A stretch of 64,000 nt of DNA from CAKZYD01 sp039814715 (GCA_039814715.1 JBCCAR010000008.1:36307-100306), one strand, 5' to 3'. Positions 53,653 to 63,870 are shown, counted from the stretch's first letter. The notes: generated by a model from the letters alone, not told the origin. Program-made: numbers and translations.

Positions 53653-55632
53653 GTGCATCTGTTTAAAAATACACTCTGCATGACGGTATCGAGCGCTATG
53701 ATCCTGGCTGGGTGCGCCAGCACTGGCAGCGGCTTAACGACCTCAGCATTGTCTAGCCGCAGCGGCGCGGCGCAAGCGGAAACCTTTGACGCAAGCACCC
53801 TTGAGGCAGGCGACGGCCTAGTCATCATCCGCTATCCAGCCTTCATCGATGAAGACGCAAAAATCCCGTTTTTTGACCTTTATGCAAAACGGACCATTGG
53901 CGACAAAGCCCCGGAAGATGGCAAATTTCTGCCCAATGCCGAACAGCTCGCCGCGGCATTCATGCTGAAAAACCACTATTTTGCCGTCTCCGTTTATAAG
54001 GCGCTGAAAGAACAGCTTCCTGCTGATACCGTTTTCTTATCGCCGCACACTATCAACTACGACATGAAAACCGGGCTGACATCGTCGCCGGTCTTGTCTT
54101 CCGAGGCGATCCCGCACGCGATCACGATTGATTTTTCCACCTACACCTTCCCGGACTCAGATGCGCTTTTAAAGGCCAATGCTGTGACCTTTGGAGATTT
54201 GGTCACACCGCTCGCAGTTGTGCGTACGGATCACCGGGCCTTACCGCAAACCAATGGCCTCTTAGCCGCCAGCGCCCCACTGATGTCAACGGCATGGACG
54301 GACGCGCAGCGCAATATTCAGCCCATTGATCTCAGCGCGCCGCAAGCGGATATCGACAGCCATATCTTGATCGATTTTTTAGATGGTCAGCGCACACAGG
54401 CCATAGCGTCTAACTTTCGCGTCACAGAGTCGGTACGCTCTAAGGTCAACCCAGCTAAGATCGACAGCCTGCCCGTTCAACGCCTGCAAATGGATAGCGA
54501 TGTCGTGCGCCGCCTCGCGCGCAAGCAGGACGGTCTGGATGCGGACCCTTTTGGCGGGGTTTATGCCAGAGCCTTTGCCAATCGGATCATCAAGTATTTG
54601 AACGTGATCGACATCCCCAAAGCGACAGCCGCAGCAAAGCAGCAGGCCGTTGCCAGCTTTGATTATGACGCCGCCCATCTCTATTTCGCGTCCGCTAGCA
54701 ACCGCAGCGTTGAAAACCGGATCGACTTTGCCGAACGCCTTTTGAAGGCAGAAAGGCGCTATCTCGCGGCGCAGTCAGAAGCGCTGGAAAGCAGCATGGC
54801 CAATGACAAATTTGGCCGCGCGATTGCCGATTTGATGTCTGCCGAACAAGACAATCTTGAACAACAACGCGATCTGGCGAGACAGCAAAACGCGCGCACA
54901 GCCTTGGCTATTTTAGGCGTTATCGCAGCAGCAGGGGCGGCCTATGGCGCAAACAGGGCCGGCAACCGCGGCAATTCTGGCGCAAATACTGGCTTTCGCT
55001 TGCTCACGACAGCAGCAGTTGGTTTGGCGGGATATGGCTTCTTGTCTTCCAGCAGCAAGAAAGCACAGGGTAAGATGGCAAGCGCCAATTTCCTCGCTAC
55101 GATTGCCCCTGCCCTTGCGACCTCGCAAGCGGTAACGGTCGATCTTGTGGAAGGCACGGAGCAAATCACTGCGGCCAATTTTCCTGAGCTGCGCGAGAAA
55201 ATGCTGAGGCTTTACCGCACCCGGCTGCGCTCCATGGATTATTCAGCTGTACCGTGCACCTTCTCAAGCCCGGATGTGACGACGCTTGGTACTTGGTATG
55301 GCCCCTGTGAGAGCGGCCAAGCAAGCGGCAGCGGCTATGGCACAATCGATTTAGGCGAGCCGGGAAAAATCGAGTATTTCGGCAGCACGCAAGGCGGCTT
55401 TGCGTCTGGCGAAGGCTATCTCATTTTTGCCGAGCCTAGGGGCAAGACGACGGCCTATGAAGGCACATTCCTGGCCGGGCGGCCGCATGGCGCAGTTGCG
55501 AAAACCGAAACTGGCAAAGAGCCAAAATCAGGCGTGTATGAAAACGGAAAGCGCATTGGCCGGTTGCCAAGCGGTGTTGCTGTCCCAAATGTATTAGCGC
55601 TTGAGGAAAGGGCGTATAGCTATGGGCGTTAA
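53653..55632 (+). CDS. lipoprotein with glycine-zipper segment and MORN-like C-terminal repeats
   Basis: 659 residues from GTG 53653 (AAGGA upstream). The signal ends MILAGC, so Cys21 would be lipidated. A long middle domain has no motif I know. A glycine-rich hydrophobic segment at ~416-455 (ILGVIAAAGAAYGANRAG and onward) looks like a glycine zipper able to sit in or across a membrane. The C-terminal ~100 residues carry MORN-like units (SGYGTIDLG, GFASGEGYLIF, YEGTFLAGRPHG). It is divergent from the VWA/channel operon and overlaps the next gene, so I count it as the probable outer-membrane part of the same system. Confidence 0.7.
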   Translation: MHLFKNTLCMTVSSAMILAGCASTGSGLTTSALSSRSGAAQAETFDASTLEAGDGLVIIRYPAFIDEDAKIPFFDLYAKRTIGDKAPEDGKFLPNAEQLAAAFMLKNHYFAVSVYKALKEQLPADTVFLSPHTINYDMKTGLTSSPVLSSEAIPHAITIDFSTYTFPDSDALLKANAVTFGDLVTPLAVVRTDHRALPQTNGLLAASAPLMSTAWTDAQRNIQPIDLSAPQADIDSHILIDFLDGQRTQAIASNFRVTESVRSKVNPAKIDSLPVQRLQMDSDVVRRLARKQDGLDADPFGGVYARAFANRIIKYLNVIDIPKATAAAKQQAVASFDYDAAHLYFASASNRSVENRIDFAERLLKAERRYLAAQSEALESSMANDKFGRAIADLMSAEQDNLEQQRDLARQQNARTALAILGVIAAAGAAYGANRAGNRGNSGANTGFRLLTTAAVGLAGYGFLSSSSKKAQGKMASANFLATIAPALATSQAVTVDLVEGTEQITAANFPELREKMLRLYRTRLRSMDYSAVPCTFSSPDVTTLGTWYGPCESGQASGSGYGTIDLGEPGKIEYFGSTQGGFASGEGYLIFAEPRGKTTAYEGTFLAGRPHGAVAKTETGKEPKSGVYENGKRIGRLPSGVAVPNVLALEERAYSYGR

Positions 55633-56434
55633 ATCAGCTATCTTGTGTCTTACGGCCGCATTGACCGCCGCCCCTGCGCTGGCGCAGGCACAAGACAACA
55701 CCGCCGGTACCGATGTTTATGGTCCTCCCCTTACTGCGGCACCGGTAGCAGCGGAAAGCCAATTTGTTTATCTCGCAACCATCAATTATCTGTTAGACGG
55801 CGTCACGCCCGACTTTCGCGCAGCGCTGGCGCAGATTAGCGATACAGCAATGATGAAAGAGGATGCTGCGCGCGACGTGGCCAATCTGGATCAGCAGCTC
55901 AACGATCCCATCATGCTCCAGGCAGACCCGGCTTCTATCGTCGCCATAGCGCGCGATTTGATTGAAGCGGGCTCTGCAAATGCCCGAGACCTGAGCAACG
56001 CGCTAGAGGACATGGCTCAAGCGTCTCCCCAGCTCAAAGACGAACGCCTCACCTTAGCCATTATGGAAAACGGCGTTCGCTTTCGTGCCGCTCTTATTGA
56101 GGCGCTCTATGCCACAGACTTGCGACAGCTCAGCCAAGCCCAGCAGCGCGCAATTGAAGGCTATAGCGCTGCCACTTTTGACCTGCGCGGCGGTATGGAA
56201 GTCATGCAATTCGATATTGCCTTAGGCGACGTCACAGATGAAGCCCTTGACCTGCAGCGCAGCGCCTTTGCCGCCTTACAGCGCGGCATCATCGATGAGA
56301 TTGACCCTTACAGCTTTGAAGAGGCGGGCAAGCGCTCTCGCCAAATGTCCGAACAAGCCAGAGCCAGCGTGACTGCAGAAATGCGCAGCATGTATTTGCA
56401 GCTTCTGCTCCTTGCAGCGGTGATCATCAACTAA
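55622..56434 (+). CDS. secreted helical protein of unknown function
   Basis: 270 residues from ATG 55622, with GAGGAAAGGG upstream, overlapping the lipoprotein gene by 11 bases. A signal peptide (MGVKSAILCLTAALTAAPALAQ) precedes an almost entirely helical mature domain, ending in a short hydrophobic helix (MYLQLLLLAAVIIN). I do not recognise the family. Translational coupling to the lipoprotein suggests that they work together. Confidence 0.68.
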   Translation: MGVKSAILCLTAALTAAPALAQAQDNTAGTDVYGPPLTAAPVAAESQFVYLATINYLLDGVTPDFRAALAQISDTAMMKEDAARDVANLDQQLNDPIMLQADPASIVAIARDLIEAGSANARDLSNALEDMAQASPQLKDERLTLAIMENGVRFRAALIEALYATDLRQLSQAQQRAIEGYSAATFDLRGGMEVMQFDIALGDVTDEALDLQRSAFAALQRGIIDEIDPYSFEEAGKRSRQMSEQARASVTAEMRSMYLQLLLLAAVIIN

Positions 56435-58362
56435 TCAGCATAATACCAAATCGGCGACGAATAAGCCCGCTCCTGAAGCGTCGCTCGGGCGCCATCCGGT
56501 ATGGGCGCGCCATAGCGTGCCGCGTCATAGGTAGACCAGCGCGGCGTTGGGATTTGCAGAACACGCAGATAATAAAATGCATCAACTTGCGGATCAAAAT
56601 CGGGATCCTGCCAGGCGAGCGCGAAACTCTCAGCGCCGACGGAATTCTCATAGGTCGCCGTCTTAAGATCGACAGTGTTGCCAACAGGCGGCACTTTCCC
56701 AGTACCGGGATCAAGCATGCGCCCGTCTGACAAAGCCACGTCATAGACGCTCTCGCGCCGCGTGCCGCCCTTATCAACCCAGCCTTTGATCACCTGAACC
56801 CGGTCTAGATTTGCGCCGATTGGGTCTTTGTCCGCGCGGATCAGGAAAACCGGCGCATCCGTGCGTTCCCCGCTCGGCAACAAGGCGCCCATGGGGACGC
56901 CGTCTGCATAGCCTGCCTTAGCGACACCGTCTGGGCTCAAATCCTGCCCCGTGAAGTTCCAGCCGCCAAAGAAGCGCAGCGCTATGCGCGGGCCTGTACT
57001 GGCATAGACTTCGCGTCGCTTGATCGCGTCAAAAATGGCTGCGCGGGTATTTTCCTGTGCCCACACAGCGATATAGCCTGCCGCGTTTAAGCTCAAGTTC
57101 GGCCAGAGATTGCCCGCCATCTTGTTGGTGAGCCGCGCCAAGGACGGCTCAGAATCGAGAAACTTGCCAAAATAGTTATCGCTATCAGCCGTCGCCAAAG
57201 CAGTGTGACTGTCCGTACTGCCGATAAAGCCGAACTCATAAGGGTTGATCTTCGTCCGTCGCTTAATGCCCAGGCCAACGCCAAGAGCCGGACGCGCATA
57301 TTCATATTGGTACATGTCCGCGTTTTTATTGGCATCATTGTTGATGTTGGTCTCATCCCAATTCTCAAAATCAGCAAAGGGGTCATCTGGGGACACAAAG
57401 GGATGGGTTTCGCCATCGCCCTTCACTTGGGTCATTTCATAGACAGGTTCCCAGCGCCTGCGCCGCGCTGCATAATCAGGTGTGATGGGATGGCCTTTCA
57501 AATCCACTTCAGAGAACATGATCCCATTGGACAAATTGCCATTATGCGCGATGGCCAAAGCTTGGCTGCCAGTCTCGGCTTCAAACCGCGCCAAGGCCGC
57601 CCAGAGGTCTTCTGGATCAGCACTGTCAATCGCTGAAAACGGCACAACCTGGGATGCAGTAGCAGCATCTGCGCGAAACAGCACATTGCGATGCAGGTTA
57701 TTGCCATCACTGATGGAGGACCACTCATAGCCGACCATCGCAGTGAACACCCCAGGCTCATTATGCCTATCGGCAATCCCGGCCACGGCGGCCCAAATGG
57801 CGCGGCGCATGTCTTCGGGAATATTGTTGCCAGGCGAAGCACTCGACAGCGCTGCGACAAAATCGAGGAATGCCCCTTGCATGTCTCTTGCCTGCAAAAA
57901 CGCATTCCACCGCGCGCCGATGTCGGTCGTCAACAGCGCATCTCGAATAGTCATGGTGGCGGGCTTGGGACCGCCCGTTAAGTCAGCGATCCACCCCCGC
58001 CAACCAGTGACGACCGGAACATAGGTAATCTCGATATCCCCTAGGGATTTATCCGTCAGACCTGCGAAGACGCCCATAAATTCCGCATGATCCGTCACGC
58101 TCAGAAAATCGAGCGGGCGGGAAAGTTTGGCCGCAATCCCAGAACTACTTGTCACCACCTCCCCTTTGGCAAAGCGGTAGGAGGCGTCGGGACCCAGCTT
58201 TGTCGTCCCAACGATAAACGCGTCAGCAGAGATGTTAGAATGGAGATGAACATCACCCCACAAAAGCTGTGTGGACTGGGTTGACGCGCTTGTTTGAGCG
58301 TGTGCAGACACGCCTATAAGCCCCCCCATGGCAACCAAGAAAAGCGCTGATTGTTTGAGCAT
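56431..58362 (-). CDS. secreted DUF3604 protein (PHP-like metal-dependent fold)
   Basis: About 643 residues from ATG 58362, preceded by GGAGG, with a signal peptide (MLKQSALFLVAMGGLIGVSAHA). The DUF3604 pattern is clear: LLWGDVHLHSNISADAF, then LSVTDHAEFMGVF, YEWSSISDGNNLHRNVLF, ALAIAHNGNLSNG, FGFIGSTDSHTA and REVYASTGPRI. The His/Asp motifs match a PHP-type metal centre, so a hydrolase role is likely, with unknown substrate. Its stop overlaps the convergent secreted-protein stop by four bases. Confidence 0.87.
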   Translation of the reverse strand: MLKQSALFLVAMGGLIGVSAHAQTSASTQSTQLLWGDVHLHSNISADAFIVGTTKLGPDASYRFAKGEVVTSSSGIAAKLSRPLDFLSVTDHAEFMGVFAGLTDKSLGDIEITYVPVVTGWRGWIADLTGGPKPATMTIRDALLTTDIGARWNAFLQARDMQGAFLDFVAALSSASPGNNIPEDMRRAIWAAVAGIADRHNEPGVFTAMVGYEWSSISDGNNLHRNVLFRADAATASQVVPFSAIDSADPEDLWAALARFEAETGSQALAIAHNGNLSNGIMFSEVDLKGHPITPDYAARRRRWEPVYEMTQVKGDGETHPFVSPDDPFADFENWDETNINNDANKNADMYQYEYARPALGVGLGIKRRTKINPYEFGFIGSTDSHTALATADSDNYFGKFLDSEPSLARLTNKMAGNLWPNLSLNAAGYIAVWAQENTRAAIFDAIKRREVYASTGPRIALRFFGGWNFTGQDLSPDGVAKAGYADGVPMGALLPSGERTDAPVFLIRADKDPIGANLDRVQVIKGWVDKGGTRRESVYDVALSDGRMLDPGTGKVPPVGNTVDLKTATYENSVGAESFALAWQDPDFDPQVDAFYYLRVLQIPTPRWSTYDAARYGAPIPDGARATLQERAYSSPIWYYAD

Positions 58363-58611
58363 GAGCAGTCTAGCCTCCAAAGTGTGGGCGCAGATCTTAA
58401 CCCGCGGTGCAGCGGCAAACACCTATCACCTGTTACCGCCCAACGGCGGAATTGATACCAATGCGCTACAGACCATCATGAATTTAAGCGAATATCAGGA
58501 ATAAAGGGCCATATTAATCAAGGTCGACACGAGGTGGCCGCCAAAGGCATACTCAAGCGAAGGCCAAATGCTGAGACCGCAGGGTCATAGAGGATATTGG
58601 GGCGCAGGTGC

Positions 58612-59733
58612 ATGAAAGTCTTAAGCGTTTTCGGCACGCGCCCTGAAGCGATTAAGATGGCACCGGTTGTGCTAGCTATAGGCGCCGCTTCAGGCCTTCT
58701 CAGCAAGGTCTGCATCACCGGCCAGCATCGCGAAATGCTGGACCAAGTGCTTACCTTTTTTAACATCACCCCTGATCACGACTTGAATATTATGCAGCCA
58801 GGTCAATCCCTTGACCAGCTGACCGCACGCCTTTTAGAAGCTGTCACCGCCGTGCTTAAGGCCGAGAGCCCCGATCTTGTGCTCGTCCACGGCGATACCA
58901 GCACCACGTTGTCAGCAGCTCTCGCCGCCTACTACGCGCATATTCCAGTCGCCCATGTTGAAGCGGGTCTGCGAACCGGCAATATAGCCGCGCCCTGGCC
59001 AGAAGAAGCAAATAGAAAGCTGACAGGCAGCCTTGCAAGCATCCATTTCGCGCCGACCCAAGGCGCGAAAGACAACCTCTTGGGCGAAGGCGTGCAAACC
59101 ACGGATATTCATGTGACGGGCAATACCGTCATTGATGCGCTGTTCCTTGCGCGCGCAAATGTGCTTGGCGATCAAGCGCGCCTTGCGGCCTATGACGCTC
59201 AGTTTAAAGCGCTCAACCCAGGCAAAAAGCTCCTCCTCGTCACCGGGCACCGTAGGGAGAGCTTTGGCGGCGGGTTTGAACGCATTTGTAGCGCCTTGAC
59301 GAAGCTCGCCCAGCGCCCGGACTGCGAAATCTTATACCCAGTCCACTTAAATCCCCATGTGCAAGGCCCAGTGCAGACGATCCTGGGAAACTGCGCGAAC
59401 ATCCACCTTGTCGCCCCGCAAGACTATCCAACCTTTATCTACCTCATGGACCGAGCCCATATCATCCTGACAGACTCTGGCGGCATCCAAGAGGAAGCAC
59501 CAAGCCTGGGCAAGCCCGTTTTGGTGATGCGCGAAACAACGGAACGGCCTGAAGCAGTGCAAGCCGGCACTGTTAAACTGGTCGGCACATGCGAAGAAGA
59601 TATCGTCCGCGAAACTGAGGCTTTGCTAACGGATGATGCGGCCTATGCTGCCATGAGCAAAGCGCACAACCCCTATGGCGACGGCCAGGCCGCACGCCGC
59701 ATATTGGAAGCCCTTACTCATGACGTCACCTAA
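58612..59733 (+). CDS. wecB: UDP-N-acetylglucosamine 2-epimerase (non-hydrolysing)
   Basis: 373 residues from ATG 58612 (AGGTG upstream). It interconverts UDP-GlcNAc and UDP-ManNAc in the cytoplasm. Conserved blocks are [38 protein letters not shown] and [19 protein letters not shown]. It overlaps wecC by 14 bases. The product feeds ManNAcA synthesis for a surface polysaccharide. Confidence 0.95.
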   Translation: MKVLSVFGTRPEAIKMAPVVLAIGAASGLLSKVCITGQHREMLDQVLTFFNITPDHDLNIMQPGQSLDQLTARLLEAVTAVLKAESPDLVLVHGDTSTTLSAALAAYYAHIPVAHVEAGLRTGNIAAPWPEEANRKLTGSLASIHFAPTQGAKDNLLGEGVQTTDIHVTGNTVIDALFLARANVLGDQARLAAYDAQFKALNPGKKLLLVTGHRRESFGGGFERICSALTKLAQRPDCEILYPVHLNPHVQGPVQTILGNCANIHLVAPQDYPTFIYLMDRAHIILTDSGGIQEEAPSLGKPVLVMRETTERPEAVQAGTVKLVGTCEEDIVRETEALLTDDAAYAAMSKAHNPYGDGQAARRILEALTHDVT

Positions 59734-60958
59734 GAACATCTGTGTCATTGGTCTTGGCTATATAGGGTTGCCGACAGCGGCGGTTTTCGCGCGCTCGGGC
59801 TTTCAGGTGCACGGCGTCGATGTCAATCAGGCCGCAGTTGAAACCATTAAAACCGGCAGGGCTCCCATCGTCGAAGTCGATCTCGACGGCCTGCTGCAGG
59901 GCGTTGTGTCCGCCGGCAAGCTGACCGTCGGGACCGCGCCTAAAGACGCAGACGCCTTCATCATCGCCGTTCCAACGCCGCTGTGCGCCGATAAAACCGC
60001 CGACTTATCTCATGTGGAAGCGGCAACACGGTCCATCGCGCCCTTCCTTCAGCCTGGCAATCTCGTCATTATGGAATCCACCGTACCGCCGGGAACAACC
60101 CAGCAGATGTGCGCCTGGCTGGAAGATGAACGCCCGGACCTAAAGGCAGGCGGCGGGGCCGGCAAAGCCTATCACGCAGCCCATTGCCCAGAGCGTGTTT
60201 TGCCTGGCCGCATCCTCATTGAGCTGGTGCAAAACGACAGGATCATTGGCGGCGCAACAACGCAATGTGCCCACATGGCCCGCGACTTGTATGAGAGCTT
60301 CGTCAAAGGTGAGTGCATTGTATCAAGCATGCGTACAGCAGAGCTCACCAAGCTGACAGAAAACGCCTTTCGGGACGTAAACATCGCCTTCGCCAACGAG
60401 CTTTCGCACATCTGTGACACGCTTGAGGTGGATGTATGGGAGCTCATCACCTTAGCCAACCGGCACCCACGCGTAAATATCCTGCAGCCCGGCCCCGGCG
60501 TTGGCGGGCATTGCATAGCCATTGACCCCTGGTTCATCGTCGAACGCGCACCACAGCAAGCAAAGCTTATTGCAAAGGCCCGCGCCATCAACGACGCCAA
60601 GCCTGCTATTGTGGTAAGCAAAGTCATCAAACACGCGGACCGCTTTAAAGACCCGGTCATCGCCTGCCTCGGCCTCACGTTTAAAGCAGACATCGACGAC
60701 CTGCGCGACAGCCCCGCCCTACACATCACGCAAAGACTGGCACAAGACACTGGCTACCGCATCCTGGCAGTCGAACCCAATATAGACACCCTGCCCGCTG
60801 CTCTAATTGACAGCGGGGTAACGCTAGCGGAGCTAGACACAGCGCTAACAGCCGCCGACATTATTGTTCTCTTGGTGGATCACAAACAGTTCAAACGCCT
60901 GCCAGGTAGCCGCTTGGCGGAAACGTGCGTTGTCGACACAAAAGGGCTTTGGCGGTAG
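59720..60958 (+). CDS. wecC: UDP-N-acetyl-D-mannosamine dehydrogenase
   Basis: 412 residues from ATG 59720. It oxidises UDP-ManNAc to UDP-ManNAcA with NAD+. The NAD loop is [16 protein letters not shown], the central block is ESTVPPGTT, and the catalytic Cys is in [13 protein letters not shown]. The C-terminal UDP-binding domain ([16 protein letters not shown]) is intact. It is coupled to wecB by a 14-base overlap. Glycosyltransferases that would use the product are absent; insertion-sequence debris starts immediately after. Confidence 0.95.
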   Translation: MTSPKNICVIGLGYIGLPTAAVFARSGFQVHGVDVNQAAVETIKTGRAPIVEVDLDGLLQGVVSAGKLTVGTAPKDADAFIIAVPTPLCADKTADLSHVEAATRSIAPFLQPGNLVIMESTVPPGTTQQMCAWLEDERPDLKAGGGAGKAYHAAHCPERVLPGRILIELVQNDRIIGGATTQCAHMARDLYESFVKGECIVSSMRTAELTKLTENAFRDVNIAFANELSHICDTLEVDVWELITLANRHPRVNILQPGPGVGGHCIAIDPWFIVERAPQQAKLIAKARAINDAKPAIVVSKVIKHADRFKDPVIACLGLTFKADIDDLRDSPALHITQRLAQDTGYRILAVEPNIDTLPAALIDSGVTLAELDTALTAADIIVLLVDHKQFKRLPGSRLAETCVVDTKGLWR

Positions 60959-60970
60959 ACGTTGCTTCCA

Positions 60971-61002
60971 AGTGGTTGCTGAGGCAACCAACTGTTGATT
61001 TT
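60971..61002 (+). terminator. possible terminator after wecC
   Basis: GGTTGC, a TGAG loop and GCAACC, with flanking AGT/ACT that nearly pair, followed by TTGATTTT. The T-run is weak and already belongs to the insertion-sequence end, so the call is tentative. Confidence 0.3.
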
Positions 61003-61052
61003 CACTGACAAGTGACCCGGTATCTCCAGATATTTTCACTGAGACTTGACCC
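60993..61052 (+). repeat. IS21-type left end with repeated terminal motif
   Basis: The motif ATTTTCACTGA-(C/G)A-(A/C)-TGACCC occurs twice in direct orientation (about 60999-61018 and 61032-61052). Multiple copies of the end motif are typical of IS21-family transposase binding sites. It marks the left boundary of the mobile debris. Confidence 0.6.
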
Positions 61053-61058
61053 ATGTGA

Positions 61059-62469
61059 ATGCACATCCCTGACGCTTTGGGTCAGGGGGTATGGAGTGAT
61101 CGACATTGGGGGTTTTTGAGTATTATTAAACGTTGGGCATTGCGTGATAAAATGCCAATTCGCGAGTTCGCGCGACGGACCGGTCTGTCTCGCAATACGA
61201 TTAAAAAATATCTGCGCGATGCTGCGGTATTGCCGCAGTTTAAGATACCGCCACGGCCAAGCAAATTGGATCCGTATGCGGAGCCGCTGTCAGCCTGTCT
61301 ACTGGCGCAGACACGCCGGCCGCGCAAGCAGCGACTGACCGTGAAGCAGATGCATGCTGACCTTGTGAAGCTTGGGTTTGACGGGTCTTATGGGCGCGTT
61401 GCAGCTTTTGCCCGCGCCAAATTGGATTGATAGGGGCATGAAGACCGTCACTGGGCAGAGCAAACGACGCGGCGCGGGGCCTATGTGCCCCTGGTGTTTG
61501 AGCCTGGTGAAGCCTTTCAGTTTGATTGGAGCGAAGATTGGGCCAGCATCGGTGGCGACCGTGTCAAGCTGCAGGTTGCGCATATCAAACTGTCGCACAG
61601 CCGGGCGTTCCTAGTGCGCGCTTATCCCTTACAAACCCATGAGATGCTGTTTGACGCCCACTGGCATGCCTTTTTTGTTTGGTCTATCGCCCGTTGGGCT
61701 ACTTGAGACCTTCCGCGTGTTCGGTAGCGTACCTGGACGCAGCATCTACGATAACATGAAAACGGCAATAGACCGTGTTGGGCCTGGCAAGCAGCGCGAT
61801 ATCAACGCACGCTTCAACGCCATGGCCAGCCACTATGTTTTTGAGCCGGAGTTCTGCAATCGTGCTGCTGGTTGGGAAAAAGGGCAGAGCCTGCCCCGGC
61901 GAAGGCCGGGGTCGAGAAGAACGTCCAGGATGCACTTGGGCCGCATGTGGCAAGTTATGCCTCTCTTCAACGATCTTGGAGAGTTGAACCAATGGCTGGA
62001 AGATCGCTGTATTGCCCTTTGGTCGCAGACAGCGCATCAGACACTGCCTGGATTCATAGCGGATGCTCCCCTATGGTGAATTTGGGGATGCGGAGAAGCC
62101 AACATTGATGGCACTGCCACCAGCTTTTGACGGGTTTGTCGAGCACAGCAAACGGGTTTCCCGGACATGCGTCATCATATTCGAGCCCATCCGCTACAGC
62201 GTACCAGCCAGCTTTGCGAACCGCCCTGTTAGTTTACATGTTTATCCAGAGCGGCTCGTCATTATTGCTGTAGGTCAAAGCGTTTGCACGCATGAACGAA
62301 TTATAGATCGCTCTCACCGCACGCCCGGCAGGGTTATTTACGATTGGCGGCATTATCTGGCTGTCACACAGCGCAACCCTGGGGCTTTGCGCACTAGTGC
62401 GCCCTTTACCGAGATGCCTGACGCGTTCCGCCGTCTGCAAGACTGCATGCTGCGCAAAGATGGCGGAAT
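61059..62469 (+). pseudogene. istA: broken IS21-family transposase IstA
   Basis: The IstA sequence can be followed through several frames. It starts with the helix-turn-helix block REFARRTGLSRNTIKKYL; TGA and TAG stops follow at 61428-61433. The same frame resumes with PLVFEPGEAFQFDWSEDW (first catalytic Asp region) and HSRAFLVRAYPLQTHEMLF. A shift near 61690 leads to [14 protein letters not shown] 23-base insertion and another shift follow, and then LPPAFDGFVEHSKRVS and YSVPASFANRPVSL. It ends at MLRKDGG, where a deletion joins istB. Confidence 0.88.
61888..61911. repeat. short GC palindrome inserted within istA
   Basis: CCCCGGC, a GAAG loop and GCCGGGG (61894-61911) inside a 23-base insertion (61888-61910). 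Removing the 23 bases restores the expected IstA reading GWEKGQ-VEKNVQD. The element resembles short intergenic palindromes common in alphaproteobacterial genomes. Confidence 0.65.
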
Positions 62470-62834
62470 GGCGGACCAGGCACAGGTAAAAGCCATATTG
62501 CCACCGCCCCTGGCGTACAAGCCATTGCGCATAACAGACGCAAAGACCTCTTTTACTCGGGCGTTGAATTGGTCAATGCGTTAGAGCAAGAAAAGGCGCT
62601 CGGCGAAGCCGGGAAAATGGCCGAAATGCTCACCAAGATCGATTTGGTGATCCCCCGCCTCCGCGAGGGCAGGACTCGACGAACTGGGATATCTACCGGT
62701 CAGTCCATCCGGCGGGCACTCCTGTTTCACTTTCTCCGCAAACTTTACGAACGCACCAGCGTGGTCATCACTACAAACCTCAGCTTCAGCGAATGGGCTC
62801 AAGTCTTCGGCGATGCGAAAATGACAACAGCCTT
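62470..62834 (+). pseudogene. istB: truncated IS21-family helper ATPase IstB
   Basis: The fragment opens directly at the Walker A motif [13 protein letters not shown], continues [17 protein letters not shown] and IDLVI, then has a damaged Walker B region and recovers with [19 protein letters not shown] and [10 protein letters not shown]. The first ~100 residues and the C-terminal end are missing. Both junctions (with istA and with IS110) are within codons. Confidence 0.85.
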
Positions 62835-63402
62835 GCGAGCCAAAGAACTACGGCGCGAGGCGTTCCGTCGATAGATGGCTGGGCAGCAGCCGTGCCTTGT
62901 GGTGTTTGAAGCCTGCAGCAGCGCGCATTATTGGGTGCGCGAGATGGCAGTCTTGGTCACGAAGTCCGGCTGATTGCCCCGCAATATGTCAAGCCATTCG
63001 GCAAGCGCCAGAAGAATGACGCCGCCGATGCCGAAGCCATTGTGATTGCAGCGCAGCGGCCGGAAATGCGGTTCGTTAAGCCCAAGACACAAGACCAGCA
63101 GGCTGACACCACACGGCGCATGCAAACAATGCCCGGTGTTGGGCCGATGACGGCGCTTGCCATTGAGGCCTTCGCGCCGCCTGCTGATTATCGGAGCAAT
63201 GTCGCGCCTCAATTGGAGAAGCAGCCCCGCCATCGAAGAAGGCGGGTGGCTCGCCGAAGAAGGCGGGTGGCTCGCGCGGATGTTGGCCAGAAAACCTCGG
63301 ATGCTCGTGACAATCGCCTTGGCCAACAAAATAGCGCGGCAACTCTGGGCCATGCTGAAGAAGAAGGAAGATTATCAGGTTCCGGCACAGGTGCGCGCAT
63401 GA
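62835..63402 (+). pseudogene. broken IS110-family transposase
   Basis: Starting within the protein (AKELRREAF), a stop follows, then LVVFEACSSAHYWVREMA. Another frame gives LGHEVRLIAPQYVKPF and KRQKNDAADAEAIVIAA (the DEDD-type N-terminal domain). A deletion leads to MQTMPGVGPMTALAIEAFAPP (start of the C-terminal domain) and a third frame to LLIIGAMSRLNW and ARMLARKPRMLVTIALANK. A tandem duplication of GAAGGCGGGTGGCTCGC lies near 63240. The gene is clearly dead. Confidence 0.85.
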
Positions 63403-63689
63403 TTGCGACGCAGCCTGACGCCGGATAAAGAGGGTGTGAGAAGACGATGACCTGAATGGGCAAAATGATCAATCAGATCTGGAGAGGGAAAACCAGTTGA
63501 GAACTGCGAGCATCAAAGCTTGGGGGTCAGATTTGGACCTGATCCGCAGATCACCAAACCGGCCAGGGGCGCCTTGAAAATGCCGCATCCAAAGGCCTGA
63601 CAGAAGACCGCACTTGATCACCAACCCATTAGAGAAAAATCTTCTTGCGTCACGGACGGCAACCAGAGAACTTCTCAATGAAAATCAAA

Positions 63690-63870
63690 AATCAACATCT
63701 CAACATGTCGGGCTGGTCAGCGGCTCGGCCTAACCGGAGCCGACGACGGCATCTGGCTCGTCAGCTCAATGACGCACAACCTCGGATATATAGACTTGGA
63801 ACCAGAAACGTTGCAACCTATCAACAACCTGCTCGGCACCAAAGTGTCACCCATTTCTCCGGTACAATCT
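63690..63870 (+). pseudogene. C-terminal remnant of an IS481-like transposase
   Basis: In one frame the residues read ADDGIWLVSSM, LGYIDLEPETLQPINN and GTKVSPISPV. This matches the usual end of integrase-core transposases with DDxIWLVSFMxxDLGYIDLE...NPFGT. No earlier part of the gene is present. The last ~130 bases of the window show nothing I can assign. Confidence 0.5.

Noticed and set aside
63230..63290. Short tandem repeat as a possible CRISPR
   Set aside because: It is a single duplication inside an IS110 remnant; there are no regular spacers and no cas genes in the window.
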